From Primulina eburnea (Eukaryota; Streptophyta; Magnoliopsida; Lamiales; Gesneriaceae): a stretch of DNA of 64,000 bases. The translations under genes were made by a program, and so were the position numbers. Shown here one piece after another: positions 34,618 through 45,679 of this stretch. Location: positions 9,320,261 to 9,384,260 of the forward strand of contig NC_133114.1 in NCBI RefSeq assembly GCF_022965805.1. Reading direction: 5' to 3'. Below the pieces are notes generated by a model. It ran no database searches. It saw only the letters and a program-made list of their open reading frames with translations, and was not told the origin of the DNA. Numbering within the stretch: position 1 is the stretch's first letter; the number at the start of each line of letters is the position of its first letter.

Positions 34618-36638
34618 TGTTAGAGTAGGTGCCCGTCGAGCCAAGTGTTGGCCGAGTGTTCACAATGAAACTCTATGTATAAGCAATCTTTATTTTAATA
34701 ATATTTGAAATTATTGTTTTGGCAAATCTTTATCTGTATACCCATGCTAGTTGCATAGATAAAGACCTTGAATATACAAATAGTAGAAAGAATATGGGAT
34801 GCTCATATGATGAGTATCATGAAACTCATATTTGGAATACTGTATATTCTAAACAGTTCCTAGTCGATTCAGTCGCCGCTAAGAAGGATATAGGCTGCTA
34901 GAGTTCGAGACTAGTATCTGCGATGTGAGGACCATGTTTCATTGGTAAGGGACATTGTGATGTCCGAGCATGCAGATAGGTGCTCCTGGTAGAGTGCACT
35001 GAACAACCCTCCATAAAAGGACTTTCCAAGTGGTTCTCACTTATCGAGTGGAAACGTCCTAGTTTATGGTTGTACACCATTAGTCCTTATGACCCGGGAC
35101 AACATTGAGACTTTATGTGCTAGCGTTTCACTTTGACTTGTTTACCGACTCTCATGGGGTCATCAGGTGGCAAGGTTGGGTGTTATGTCGAAACATATAG
35201 GAGTCGTTGCATTGTAGTCGGGGATTCACCGCTTACCTACGGGTATGGATATCCTATGTGTTATCATGTGTATGTAGGTTGAAATCTCTGATCAGATTAT
35301 GGTAGTAATTATGAAAGGGGTTTCATAGATTACACCATCGATGCAACTACAATATGACACATAGCATCGATTCATTGACAACTCTCGATAAACCAATAGT
35401 TGTCGAATCGATCGGGATATACGAGTTGAAGGGACCGTACTGTACGCTAACCATAATTGAATGGTTCTTGCAGGCACTATCATTTGATACCTAGGGAATC
35501 ATGTAAGCGATGCTGCTAGGCATTTAACATGGTTGGTTGGGTACTATCAGACTTGAGTTCTGACATTCTTGTTATCAAGGAGTTGATAAGTAAGAATGGA
35601 GCAATTGGGGTATGCTCATAGAAGGACATGTTTAGTCCGAATCACATGGAGATGTGAACCCACGGCTAGTTGTATCAATGAACCATTGAGGGCCACACAA
35701 GTACTAGCTTTCTAGATCCCGTTGAGAAGTAAAAATAGTTCAATGTGTTGAACGGCTTATCAAGGAGTTTATAAGCGTAAGGAAAATTAGAAGTATGACT
35801 TCTATAAAGGAGAAAATAGTTCAATGTGTTGAACGGCTTATAGAGTTGAATTAATTATTATTATGGACTAAATTGAATTAATTCAAGTGTTGAATTAATT
35901 AAACACTAGTGGACCTAGTAGAGTCCAAATAATTAAATTAATTCAAGTGTTGAATTAATTAAATTATATTGAGTCTTGTAGAGCTCAATTTAAATAAATT
36001 ATTTAACTAGTGGACTTGAGTAAATTCAAGTAATGTTTAATTAGTCTCAAAATGTTTGAGATAATTAAATTTAGTCCATGGTTTTTTAATTTGTTAAAAA
36101 CCATATAATATATGCATGCATGGGAGGTGAAGGGTTGGAGACAACTTTTTCAAATATCAAGGTTTGGCATGCTACTTTTGTCTCTACTTTTTGCAAGACC
36201 AAGACAAGTCTCCCATCCCCCCATTCTAACATGACATGGCCGAAACTTGCTCCTCTCTCTCTTCAAGTTTTTCTCTCATTTTCTTCTTCAAGTGTTGAGG
36301 AATGAAAAATGCTTCTCTTTGAAAATCCTCCTATTTTTCTAGTGCAAAATTTGAGGGGATCTGCCTAGTTGGTGGTGGGCTTAATAGTTGAGCAATGAGT
36401 GCTCAAAGGAAGCTTGAAGATAGTTTCTACCATTGAAGAGCTAAGGTGTTTACACCTTAGTTGGAGCCATACATCAATCCTTTTGATGGATAGGTAAAAT
36501 TCTAAACACACTATGAATGTCATTTTTGTGTTTTATGGTATTTGCTACACAAGATTCATGGTGGCCGAAATTTTCCTTGTAAAATTTCGAATTTTAACTT
36601 CTGTTGCGCTTCCGGTCACCGTAACCGATCCCCTTTCA
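34618..36638 (+). repeat. copia-4 5' LTR, 2,021 bp
   Basis: TGTTAGAGTAGG ... CCCCTTTCA. Lacks about 120 bp present in the 3' LTR near 42880-43040. No gene. Confidence 0.93.
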
Positions 36639-36640
36639 AG

Positions 36641-36652
36641 TGGTATCAGAGC
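36641..36652 (+). other. Primer-binding site of copia-4
   Basis: TGGTATCAGAGC lies two bases after the LTR end. Confidence 0.93.
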
Positions 36653-38402
36653 TATGGTTACGAGTTTGTGTCGCATTTACAAGATATTATATTGAGATTG
36701 ATTTCTAACCGCATGAGAAGGAATTTTTGCAACAAAATCAAGGCCGGATTTTGGGGATCTTGGGGCAGCAAGTCGCTGCCCATTTCGGGCAACTTGGGCT
36801 GCCCGAACACCCCCAACTTTTTTTTAAAAAAAATTTTGCATGTTGGCAGGAATCCGGTGACGGAGCTCTGGCGACGGCGATGACGACTAGGGTTTTCAAA
36901 AGTTGTTTTGAAATATCAAATTGTCATGGGCCTTGATTTGTTGGGCCATTAGATGGCTAACATATTTGTTAAATTTAAATGGGCGAAAAATGGTTTTGGT
37001 GAAAAATGATTTTTTGGGCCCTTAAGTTTAAAATTACAAAAGTTGCAAATATTTTCTCATAAAATAAACATTTTAAGTTGGACTTTAAATATTTATAGTA
37101 AATGGTGATTTACAAGAAATTCGGTTATAAATAAATTAATTTGAAAGTAGACAAAGGTGTTTGTATACTTTGTTAATTTAGTTAATAATCGTGGCGGTTA
37201 GTGATTGGATCAAGAGATATAATATTGGATCAATTAATTATTGTGATAATTAATTGATGGTGTATGATATGTGATATTATGCATAAAGGATGATCAAAAG
37301 CCCAAGCCCAATTTGCTAGGTGTATGCTAGGATATTTTGTGTTGAATGATTGTAATAATTATCAAATTTAAAGTGGGCTTAGTTTATGGCCCGTTCCCAC
37401 CCCCATGAGATGTATCCCTATTTGCCATGGATATTTATTTGTAAATATTAGTATAGTGGAAGATCAAGATTGGAAGATGGTGGCCATGATGATTATGAAG
37501 ATCGAAGACATGTAAATATTGGAAGCTTATATAATAGTTGCATTTGCATCCCGTGCATTTCCCTAATATTGGACCTAGGCTCGTGTTTAGCTCACACGGT
37601 CCATTAGTATTGGGGCGATTGATCATCCTTGTTTGTTTACTGTTTATAATATATGCTTGATATGTTATAAATAATGAGTATGTGCGTTATTATTATGATA
37701 ATAACAAAGTTGCATGAATCCGGCAAACATACGATCAAACATGACGAGCTTTTAAATAAAATTAATGATGAGACATTTCAAAATTAAAAACCCTCATTTT
37801 GAATAAGATTCAAAATTAATATCAAGCCCGAAAAAAGGAATTATAAATTTGTTTATAATTTCCTTGTCTTCCATCGACAATGGGTGCATGATGAACGCTA
37901 CCCGTACTCGGAGCTCTGCTCATATTATTAGGGGAGCTTTGGTGCCGGAAAGCTGTGACATCCATTGACATGGTGATGTGAACTACGTGGAACTCCCATG
38001 ATTTCGGCTCATATTATTGGGGGAACTCATGGCGACCGTCCATTAAGGTTCAACATCGATGGGTAAGGCTTGACACATGAAGATGAATGACGTCATATTA
38101 TTGGGTCCTAATCAAGCGTGAGACAAAAGTTTACGTAGAGGGTTGCATTGTGATGCAATTGGAAACTGCCTTTTTGGAATTGTGATTGGCTGATATTATT
38201 CGGGATCATAATTCGCTAATTGGACCTTACTTACGTACCTACTGAGGAAAGGAGTTTCTCGTTTTCACTAGAGGGTAGTGAAAGATGTCAAAACAGTGGG
38301 AGCAAATATTTATGAAGTAAAAGTCCAAACTTCATATCTTACTAAATATTTTAAAATAGTCATCAACATTTATCTGTTTTTACTTTTCAGTACAAATTGA
38401 CA
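36653..38402 (+). other. copia-4 leader with the same spaced motif
   Basis: Non-coding. Complementary copies of the copia-1/2 motif, GGCTCATATTATTGGGG and variants, are at 37918, 38006, 38089 and 38188, again about 83-99 bp apart. A short GGGCAGC/GCTGCCC-rich piece at about 36765-36810 stands where copia-1/2 have the GC-rich island. Confidence 0.78.
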
Positions 38403-39270
38403 ATGTCTTCGATTCGTAATCAGATATCCATAATACTCGAGAAACACATATTAACTGGACCTAATTACCTCAGTTGGCTAAAAAACCTGAAAATCGTCTT
38501 GAATTCGGAAAGGATAGCATATACACTGACTGAGTGGCCCCTGTTGAGGCTCCGACTGACTGCTCTCCTGAGGAATTGCAGACTTACAAGGAATGGTGTG
38601 ACCATGACTTGAAAGCCAGATGTTATATGCAGGCTTCTATGAATGATGAGCTGCAGAGGCGTTTTGAGGATGTAAAGAGTGTTGCTGACATTCATTTGCA
38701 TCTCAAGGAACTCTTTGGAGAGCAAACACGTCCTCTTAGGCATGCTACCGTCAAGGAGCTGATCACTTTGCGCATGCGAGATGGGGCCTCGGTCCATGGG
38801 CATGGCCCGAAGTTGATTGGGCTCGTGGAGAAGCTCGTTGGCATGGATCTGATCTTGCCTTCGGAGTTGACCGCCGACGTGTTGCTCTTATCGCTGCCTA
38901 GCTCATTTGATCCTTTTGTGGTGAATTTCAACATGAACAAGCTAGAGCCGACCCTTGAGGAGTTGGTGAATATTCTTGTTACGTTTGAATCAACCATCAA
39001 GAAAGAGAAGTTGGTTCTTTATGTGGGTTCTTCATCTGGTACGAAGATTGATCCACATGGGAAGGGAAAAAAGTGTTCTTTCCAACGTCCCAAGAAGAAC
39101 GTGCCCTTGTTGAGGCAATCTCCGAATCCCGTTGTGGCAGCCACACTAGTAAGGCTGACAAGACTAGTGATGTTTGTCATCACTGCAAGAAGCCTGGACA
39201 TTGGAGGTGAAATTGCAAGGAATATCTGGCCCAGAAGAGTTCTGGAAACGGTATGTTCTAAATTGAAGTA
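38403..39270 (+). pseudogene. gag: copia-4 gag, one frameshift and a stop in the zinc knuckle
   Basis: ATG at 38403 starts MSSIRNQISIILEKHILTGP, followed by YLSWLKNLKIVLNSE. A frameshift near 38535-38560 moves to the frame carrying WCDHDLKARCYMQASMNDEL, LKELFGEQ, LVEKLVGMDLILPSEL, LLSLPSSFDPFVVNFNMNKLEP and LEELVNILVTFE. The CCHC knuckle CHHCKKPGHWR-NC (about 39174-39215) has an in-frame TGA before its last Cys in one frame. Gag would coat the RNA in the particle. Confidence 0.87.
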
Positions 39271-39294
39271 AACATTTCAATTAACTCTACTTCT

Positions 39295-39899
39295 TGGGTA
39301 TTAGATACCGGTTGTGGTTCACATCTCTGTAATGAGTTACAGGTGATGGGAAGAAGTAGGAAGCTTAAGGAAGGTGTGACCTTCTAGAGAATGGGCAATG
39401 GGGCAAGAGTTGCTGCCAAGGCTATTGAATATGTTTACTTATTGTTGAACAATAGTTTTAAGTTAATTTTAAGAGATGTTTTGTTTGTACCGGATTTGGT
39501 GAAAAACATTGTTTCCATTTCTATGCTGATAAAAATGGATATTCTTGTTTATTTTGCAAAGGTGTTTGCAACATTTACATGAATGAATGTTTGATTGGTA
39601 CTGGTGAACTTGAAAACGATCTCTATAACTTAAAATTGAAAGATATTCCATTAAATGTCCATTCAAAGGCAGACACCATATGAGATATGGATGGGTAAGC
39701 CTCCCAAATATTCTTATCTTAGAATATGGGGAGCCCTGCTTATGTGAAGCAGGTAGTGGGAGATAAATTGGATAGTTGATCCATTTTATGTTACTTTGTG
39801 GGATATCCAAAGAATTCGGTTGGATACTACTTCTATCATCCCCAAGAAACAAAGGTTTTTGTTTCTAGGAATACAACTTTTTAGGAAAAGGAATTTCTA
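39295..39899 (+). pseudogene. pol: copia-4 protease and integrase remnants
   Basis: LDTGCGSHLCN at about 39300 is the protease active-site segment, followed by RDVLFVPDLVKNIVSISML. After ENDLYNLKLKD (about 39630) the sequence jumps to text equivalent to QTPYEIWMGKPPKYSYLRIWG and VKQVVGDKLDS (39670-39780), with several stops. The zinc finger and DDE core, several hundred codons, are absent. The junction near 39660-39672 marks an internal deletion. Confidence 0.85.
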
Positions 39900-40967
39900 T
39901 TGGATAGAAAAGGGGAGATGATAGAACTCGAAGAGGTTCGAGAGACACCCACAATTGTAGAACCTACACCCGAAGAGCCAAGAGAGGAGATACAAGCTCC
40001 TAGAAGATCCGAGAGAGTCTCGAGACCACCTATGAGGTATGGTCTGCTTCTTGAAGAGGGCCAGGATGAGCCTATCTATGGATGTGATCCAAGGACCTTC
40101 AAGAAAGCATTATCTGATGCCGATTCATCCAATTGGCTTGAAGCGATGGAATCTGAGATGAATTCCATGCATTCGAACCAAGTGTGGAATCTCGTGGATC
40201 CACCTGAGGGAATTGTTCCCATAGGGTGTAAATGGATTTACAAGAGGAAACTTGGGGCGGATGGGAAGGTATTGACCTTCAAGGCGCGATTGGTGGCAAA
40301 AGGATATACTCAAAGACAAGGAGTTGACTTTGAGGAAACCTTTTCACCAGTTTCAATGTTCAAGTCCATAAGGATTTTGCTAGCCATAGCTGCATGGTAT
40401 GACTATGAGATATGGCAGATGGATGTCAAGACAGCCTTTCTTAATAGGGATATTAAGAAAGAGATTTACATGTCTCAACCTGAAGGGTTTACATCTGTCA
40501 GAAGTGAGCATATGGTATGCAAACTTCAGAGATCTATTTATGGTCTAAAACAGGCATCTAGGAGTTGGAACCTCAGATTCGATAGTACGATCAAAGAGTT
40601 TGGTTTTGCTAAGAATCCTGAGGAACCCTGTGTGTATAAGAAGGTCAGTGGGAGTGTTGTGACATTCCTGGTTTTGTATGTTGATGACATTCTAATCATT
40701 GGGAATGATGTAGGAATGTTGCAATCAACTAAAATATGGTTAGCAAGTGATTTCTCGATACAGCACTTGGGTGAAGCATCTTTTGTATTGGGAATACAGA
40801 TCTATAGAGATAGATCAAGAAGATTGCTTGGTCTCACCCAGTCCATATACATTGATATCATCGTGAAGCGGTTCTCGATGGATGAGTCCAAGAGAGGACA
40901 TATCTACCAATGTGTCATGGCGTGTACCTATCCAAGTCTATGTCTCCCAAGACTAATGCAGAGATAG
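39900..40967 (+). pseudogene. pol: copia-4 reverse transcriptase, long open segment
   Basis: Open for 355 codons. The linker has ELEEVRETPTIVEP and RRSERVSRPPMRY; RT follows with WLEAMESEMNSMHSNQVW, GCKWIYKRKL, FKARLVAKGYTQRQG, MDVKTAFLNRD, LQRSIYGLKQASRSWN and the catalytic YVDDILIIG (about 40677). A frameshift near 40910 ends it; the next segment is in another frame. This is one of the best-kept RT domains in the window. Confidence 0.9.
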
Positions 40968-41664
40968 CGGCGATGACAAGCATTCCTTATGCATCTGCGA
41001 TTGGTAGCATCATGTATGAGATGATATCTACACGTCCTGACGTGGCTTTCGCACTAAGTGTAGTGAGTAGATATCAATCGAACCCCGGTCTTCCACATTG
41101 GAAAGCTGTGAAAGACATCCTCAAGTAGTTGAGAAGGACCAATAAATTGTTCTTGGTCTATGGGGTGGAGAACTGAAATTGGAAGGCTATACCGACTCTA
41201 GCTTCCAAAGCGATATCGATGAATCGAAGTCAACCTCTGGGTTTGTATTCATGCTCAATGGTGCTGGTGTCTCTTGGAAGAGTTCCAAGCAAGACAATAC
41301 TGCGGATTCCAGCACAGAGGCCGAATACATTGCTGCATCAGATGCAGCAAGGGAGGCTGTTTGGATAACAAATTTCGTCTAAGAGTTGGACGTCATTCCT
41401 AATGGAGTTGCTCTTGTCCCAGTGTTGTGTGACAACACGGGAGCTATAGCTCAAGCAAAGGAGCCCAGGTCTCATCAGAAGTCCAAACATGTATTGAGAA
41501 AGTACCGCATCCTCGGAGACATTGTGGAAAGAGGAGAAGTGTCTTTTGACATAGTCGGCTCCGCAGATATTGTTGCTGATCCACTAGTTAAGCCTTTACC
41601 TGGACCATTATTCGAGATGCATCGCGAATCAATGGGTTTGAAGCATATGGGTAGTTGGCTCTAG
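40910..41664 (+). pseudogene. pol: copia-4 end of RT and RNase H
   Basis: From ISMSPKTNAEI-like text through IPYASAIGSIMYEMISTRPDVAFAL to a TAG at 41126, then [20 protein letters not shown] (RNase H Asp), [19 protein letters not shown] (Glu) and a stop at 41380. Then VLCDNTGAIAQAKEPRSHQKSKHVLRKY and DIVADPLVKPL to the final TAG. The parts lie in two frames with two stops. RNase H would remove the RNA strand after cDNA synthesis. Confidence 0.87.
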
Positions 41665-41666
41665 TG

Positions 41667-41678
41667 CAAGTGGGAGAT
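41667..41678 (+). other. Polypurine tract of copia-4
   Basis: GCAAGTGGGAGAT directly precedes the TGTTAGAGTAGG LTR start. Confidence 0.88.
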
Positions 41679-43823
41679 TGTTAGAGTAGGTGCCCGTCGA
41701 GCCAAGTGTTGGCCGAGTATTCACAGTGAAACTCTATGTATAAGCAATCTTTATTTTAATAATATTTGAAATTATTGTTTTTGCAAATCTTTATCTGTAT
41801 ACCCATGCTAGTTGCATAGATAAAGACCTTGAATATACAAATAGTAGAAAGAATATGGGATGCTCATATGATGAGTATCATGAAACTCATATTTGGAATA
41901 CTGTATATTTTAAACAGTTCCTAGTCGATTCAGCCGCCGTTAAGAAGGATATAGGCCGCTAGAGTTCGAGACTAGTATCTGCGATGTGAGTACCATGTTT
42001 CATTGGTAGGGGACATTGTGATGTCTGAGCATGCAGATAGGTGCTCCTGGTAGAGTGCATTGAACAACCCTCCATAAAAGGACTTTCCAAGTGGTTCTCA
42101 CTTATCGAGTGGAAACGTCCTAGTTTATGGTCGTACACCATTAGTCCTTATGACCCGGGACAACATTGAGACTCTATGTGCTAGCGTTTCACTTTGACTT
42201 GTTTACCGACTCTCATGGGGTCATCAGGTGGCAAGGTTGGGTGTTATGTCGAAACATATAGGAGTCGATGCATTGTAGTCGGGGATTCACCGCTTACCTA
42301 CGGGTATGGATATCCTATGTGTTATCATGTGTATGTAGGTTGAAATCTATGATCAGAATATGGTGGTAATTATGAAAGGGGTTTCATAGATTACACCATC
42401 GATGCAACTACAACATGACACATAGTATCGATTCATTGACAACTCTCGATAAACCAATGGTTGTCGAATCGATCGAGATATATGAGTTGAAGGGACCGTA
42501 CTGTATGCCAACCATAATTGAATGGTTCTTGCAGGCACTATCATTTGATACCTAGGGAATCATGTAAGCGATGCTGCTAGGCATTTAACATGGTTGGTTG
42601 GGTACTATCAGACTTGAGTTCTGACATTCTTGTTATCAAGGAGTTGATAAGTAAGAATGGAGAAATTGGGGTATGCTCATATAAGGACATGTTTAGTCCG
42701 AATCACATGGCGATGTGAACCCACGGCTAGTTGTATCAATGAACCATTGAGGGCCACACAAGTACTAGCTTTCTAGATCCCATTGAGAAGTAGAAATAGT
42801 TCAATGTGTTGAACGGCTTATAAAGGAGTTTATAAGCGTAAGGAAAATTAGAAGTATGACTTCTATAAAGGAGAAATTAGTTCAATGTGTTGAACGACTT
42901 ATAAATGAGTTTATAAGTGTAAAGAAAAATAGAAGTATGACTTCTATGAGAGAAATGTAAATTTTAATTTATGGAAGTGTTTCTAAATTAAAAGTTGGCC
43001 AAGTGAATAATGTATTTGAAAATGGTGATTTTCATAAACATTATTATGGACTAAATTAAATTAATTCAAGTGTTGAATTAATTAAACACTAATGGACCTA
43101 GTAGAGTCTAAATAATTAAATTAATTCAAGTGTTGAATTAATTTAATTATATTAAGTCTTGTAGAGCTCAATTTAAATAAATTATTTAACTAGTGGACTT
43201 GAGTAAATTCAAGTAAATGTTTAATTAATCTCAAAAATGTTTGAGATAATTAAATTTAGTCCATGGTTTTTTAATTTGTTAAAAACCATATAATATATGC
43301 ATGCATGGGAGGTGAAGGGTTGGAGACAACTTTTTCAAATATCAAGGCTTGGCATGCTACTTTTGTCTCTACTTTTTGCAAGACCAAGACAAGTCTCCCT
43401 TCCCCCCATTCTAACATGCCATGGCCGAAACTTGCTCCTCTCTCTCTTCAAGTTTTTCTCTCATTTTCTTCTTCAAGTGTTGAGGAATGAAAAATACTTC
43501 TTTTTGAAAATCCTCCTATTTTTCTAGTGCAAAATTTTAGGGGATCTACCTAGTTGGTAGTGGGCTTAATAGTTGAGCAAGGAGTGCTCAAAGGAAGCTT
43601 GAAGATAGTTTATACCATTGAAGAGCTAAGGTGTTTACACCTTAGTTGGAGCCGTACATCAATCCTTGTGATTGATAGGTAAAATTCTAAACACACTATG
43701 AATGTCATTTTTGTGTTTTATTGTATTTGCTACACAAGATTCATGGTGGCCGAAATTTTCCTTGTAAAATTTCGAATTTTAACTTCCGTTGCGCTTCCGG
43801 TCACCGTAATTGATCCCATTTCA
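41679..43823 (+). repeat. copia-4 3' LTR, 2,145 bp
   Basis: TGTTAGAGTAGG ... CCCATTTCA, collinear with the 5' LTR. No gene. Confidence 0.93.
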
Positions 43824-43828
43824 TGCCA

Positions 43829-44356
43829 ATGTCTGTAAACCGGAATCCCTAGACTAGGATTGAGTTTAGTCTGAGACGTGGAGTCATGATTCTGATTGAC
43901 AGTTTTATATTGATTATGTTTTCAGATTTTGATACATATTACTGTTATCTGTTTCATGCTTTATATTATTTATATGATTGCATGTTTCGTTGATTTATAC
44001 TGGGATGTATATCTCACCGGAGTTATCCAGCTGTTGTCGTGTTTGTCTGTGTGCATGACAACAGGTAGGACAGGTTCGGGGTCAAGGAAATGAAGAGAGA
44101 TCGTGATTAGAGTGGAGACTAAGGACTTTGATTAGAGATAGGGTTTGGAACACTTGATATGTAGTTATTAAACCTTAATTTGAATGATTGTATAAAGTAC
44201 AAGACTTGTACTTTTAAAACTAACATGTATATTAGAATGTATTTCATTACGTTCCGCAATTAATATTGTATAAAAAAAATTTAGATCATGTTTATTATAA
44301 TGGATTAAATTGTCCCAATAATGATTAAGAACATGATTAGCGTTCGGTTCCCCACA
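43829..44356 (+). repeat. gypsy-A 5' LTR, right segment
   Basis: ATGTCTGTAAACCGG ... GGTTCCCCACA matches 53064-53604 of the solo LTR. Met-tRNA primer site TGGTATCAGAGC follows at 44362-44373. Confidence 0.88.
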
Positions 44357-44361
44357 ACAGA

Positions 44362-44373
44362 TGGTATCAGAGC
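44362..44373 (+). other. Primer-binding site of gypsy-A
   Basis: TGGTATCAGAGC, five bases after the LTR end. Confidence 0.88.
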
Positions 44374-44614
44374 GATAGATCCTCTAGATTGAGATAGAAG
44401 CTAATGAGCGAGGTAGATTGAGTTTTCTTTCCTTGTTTTTGATTGCTAGCATGATTTACTGCTTTATAATGCATGTTTATCTGTTTATCTGACTTGATTT
44501 GAAAACATGTGTTATTGAGAACGAGTCAGAGCCGATTCTTGATCAGCAGTAAGATGATCTGGAGGAGGACTGAATCAGATTTGTGGTATTTGGTTGCTAA
44601 CCCTTTTGATAATC

Positions 44615-45537
44615 AGATATGCCTCCTCGAAAAGTACCAGAACAGGGTAGAACTTCAAATCCTCCAATGGATTATGACAGCAACTCCAGTGGAAACATTG
44701 CTGAAGAGATTTCAGTCATTTCATCCACCGATACTGAAGGGTACTGAGACAGCAGTGGATTGTGAGAGTTGGTTGGACGATATTGAAATGCTATTCGAGT
44801 CTTTGGATTACATTGATGAGCGGAGAGTGAAACTGATAGGGCACCAGTTGAATGATCTGGCAAAGAACTGATGGATTACAACGAAGTGGGCATTGGAGCA
44901 TCGAAGTACTGTTATTACCTGGAATGTGTTTAGAACTGAATTTTATCAGAGGTTCTTTCTAGTGTCGTACAGGAAGGATAAGGGAGCAGAGTTTGCAAAT
45001 TTGAGACAGGACCAGCTGAATATCGAATAATATGTGGCCATGTTCTCTACACTGCTACAATTTGCTCCGCATGTGGCCGACAATGACGAAGCCGTTGCTG
45101 ATCAGTTCATTAATGGCCTGAATCCTAAAATCTTTACTTTGGTGAACACTGGGAGACCGAACAACTTCACTGATGCTTTGAACAGAGCTAAGGGAGCTGA
45201 AGCCGGTCTGATGAGACAGAGAGGAGCTTCGTTTGTACCTTCCAGCACCGAGACCATAGCAACCACCTCCTTCCTGATTTGAGGGTGGCAGCAGCAATGG
45301 CGGAAAGAAGGATTTCCTGAAAGCTAGAGGGAAGCAGTTCAAGAGATCTGGAAGCAGTTCATCCAGTTCTAGTGGCTCGAGACAGACCGGCCAGGGCCAG
45401 AGTTATACAGGACCTTATTGCAACACTTGTGGAGGGAAGCATTCCACAGAGCAGTGCCGACGAGTGTTTGGCAGTTGCCGTATTTGTAGACAGCAGGGAC
45501 ACTTTGCTAAAGTTTGTCCCCAGAGAGATACTTAGAG
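44615..45537 (+). pseudogene. gag: gypsy-A gag with two zinc knuckles, broken
   Basis: MPPRKVPEQGR at 44615 is the likely original start. The Gag core is in another frame: LLKRFQSFHPPILKGTE, WLDDIEMLFESLDYID, then after a TGA at 44869 ITWNVFRTEFYQRFF, an in-frame TAA near 45028, and FAPHVADNDEAVADQFINGLNPKIF (45060-45150). Two knuckles, CNTCGGKHSTEQC (45419) and CRICRQQGHFAKVC (about 45476), are well preserved. At least three frame breaks or stops. Confidence 0.85.
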
Positions 45538-45679
45538 GTCACAGGGTGCCGAGTCATCTGGATCAGTATCTCAAACTGGTAGACGACCAGCTGCAATCCA
45601 TTCCTTTCATCCAGCACCAGCTCAGTCACAGCAGAGGCCAGGAAGGAGCCAGACAGTTAGCCAGCCTCCTAGACAGCAG

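Larger units (their letters stand above)
34618..43823 (+). mobile_element. copia-4: Ty1/copia element, TSD TGCCA, integrase core deleted
   Basis: LTRs 34618-36638 and 41679-43823, flanked by TGCCA (34613-34617, 43824-43828). Internally it has primer site, leader of 1.75 kb, gag, protease, a small integrase remnant, RT and RNase H. It is related to copia-1 and copia-2 but belongs to a different LTR family. The integrase catalytic core is missing, so it could move only in trans. Confidence 0.95.

Noticed and set aside
34719..35483. Short frames in copia-4 LTRs that recur at 41959-42544 and 52193-52957
   Set aside because: The recurrence is due to the LTR repeats; the peptides lack any known motif and are read on either strand.
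36542..36936. Frames of 113 and 69 codons around the copia-4 primer site
   Set aside because: They cross the LTR boundary and leader; not conserved in copia-1 or copia-2.
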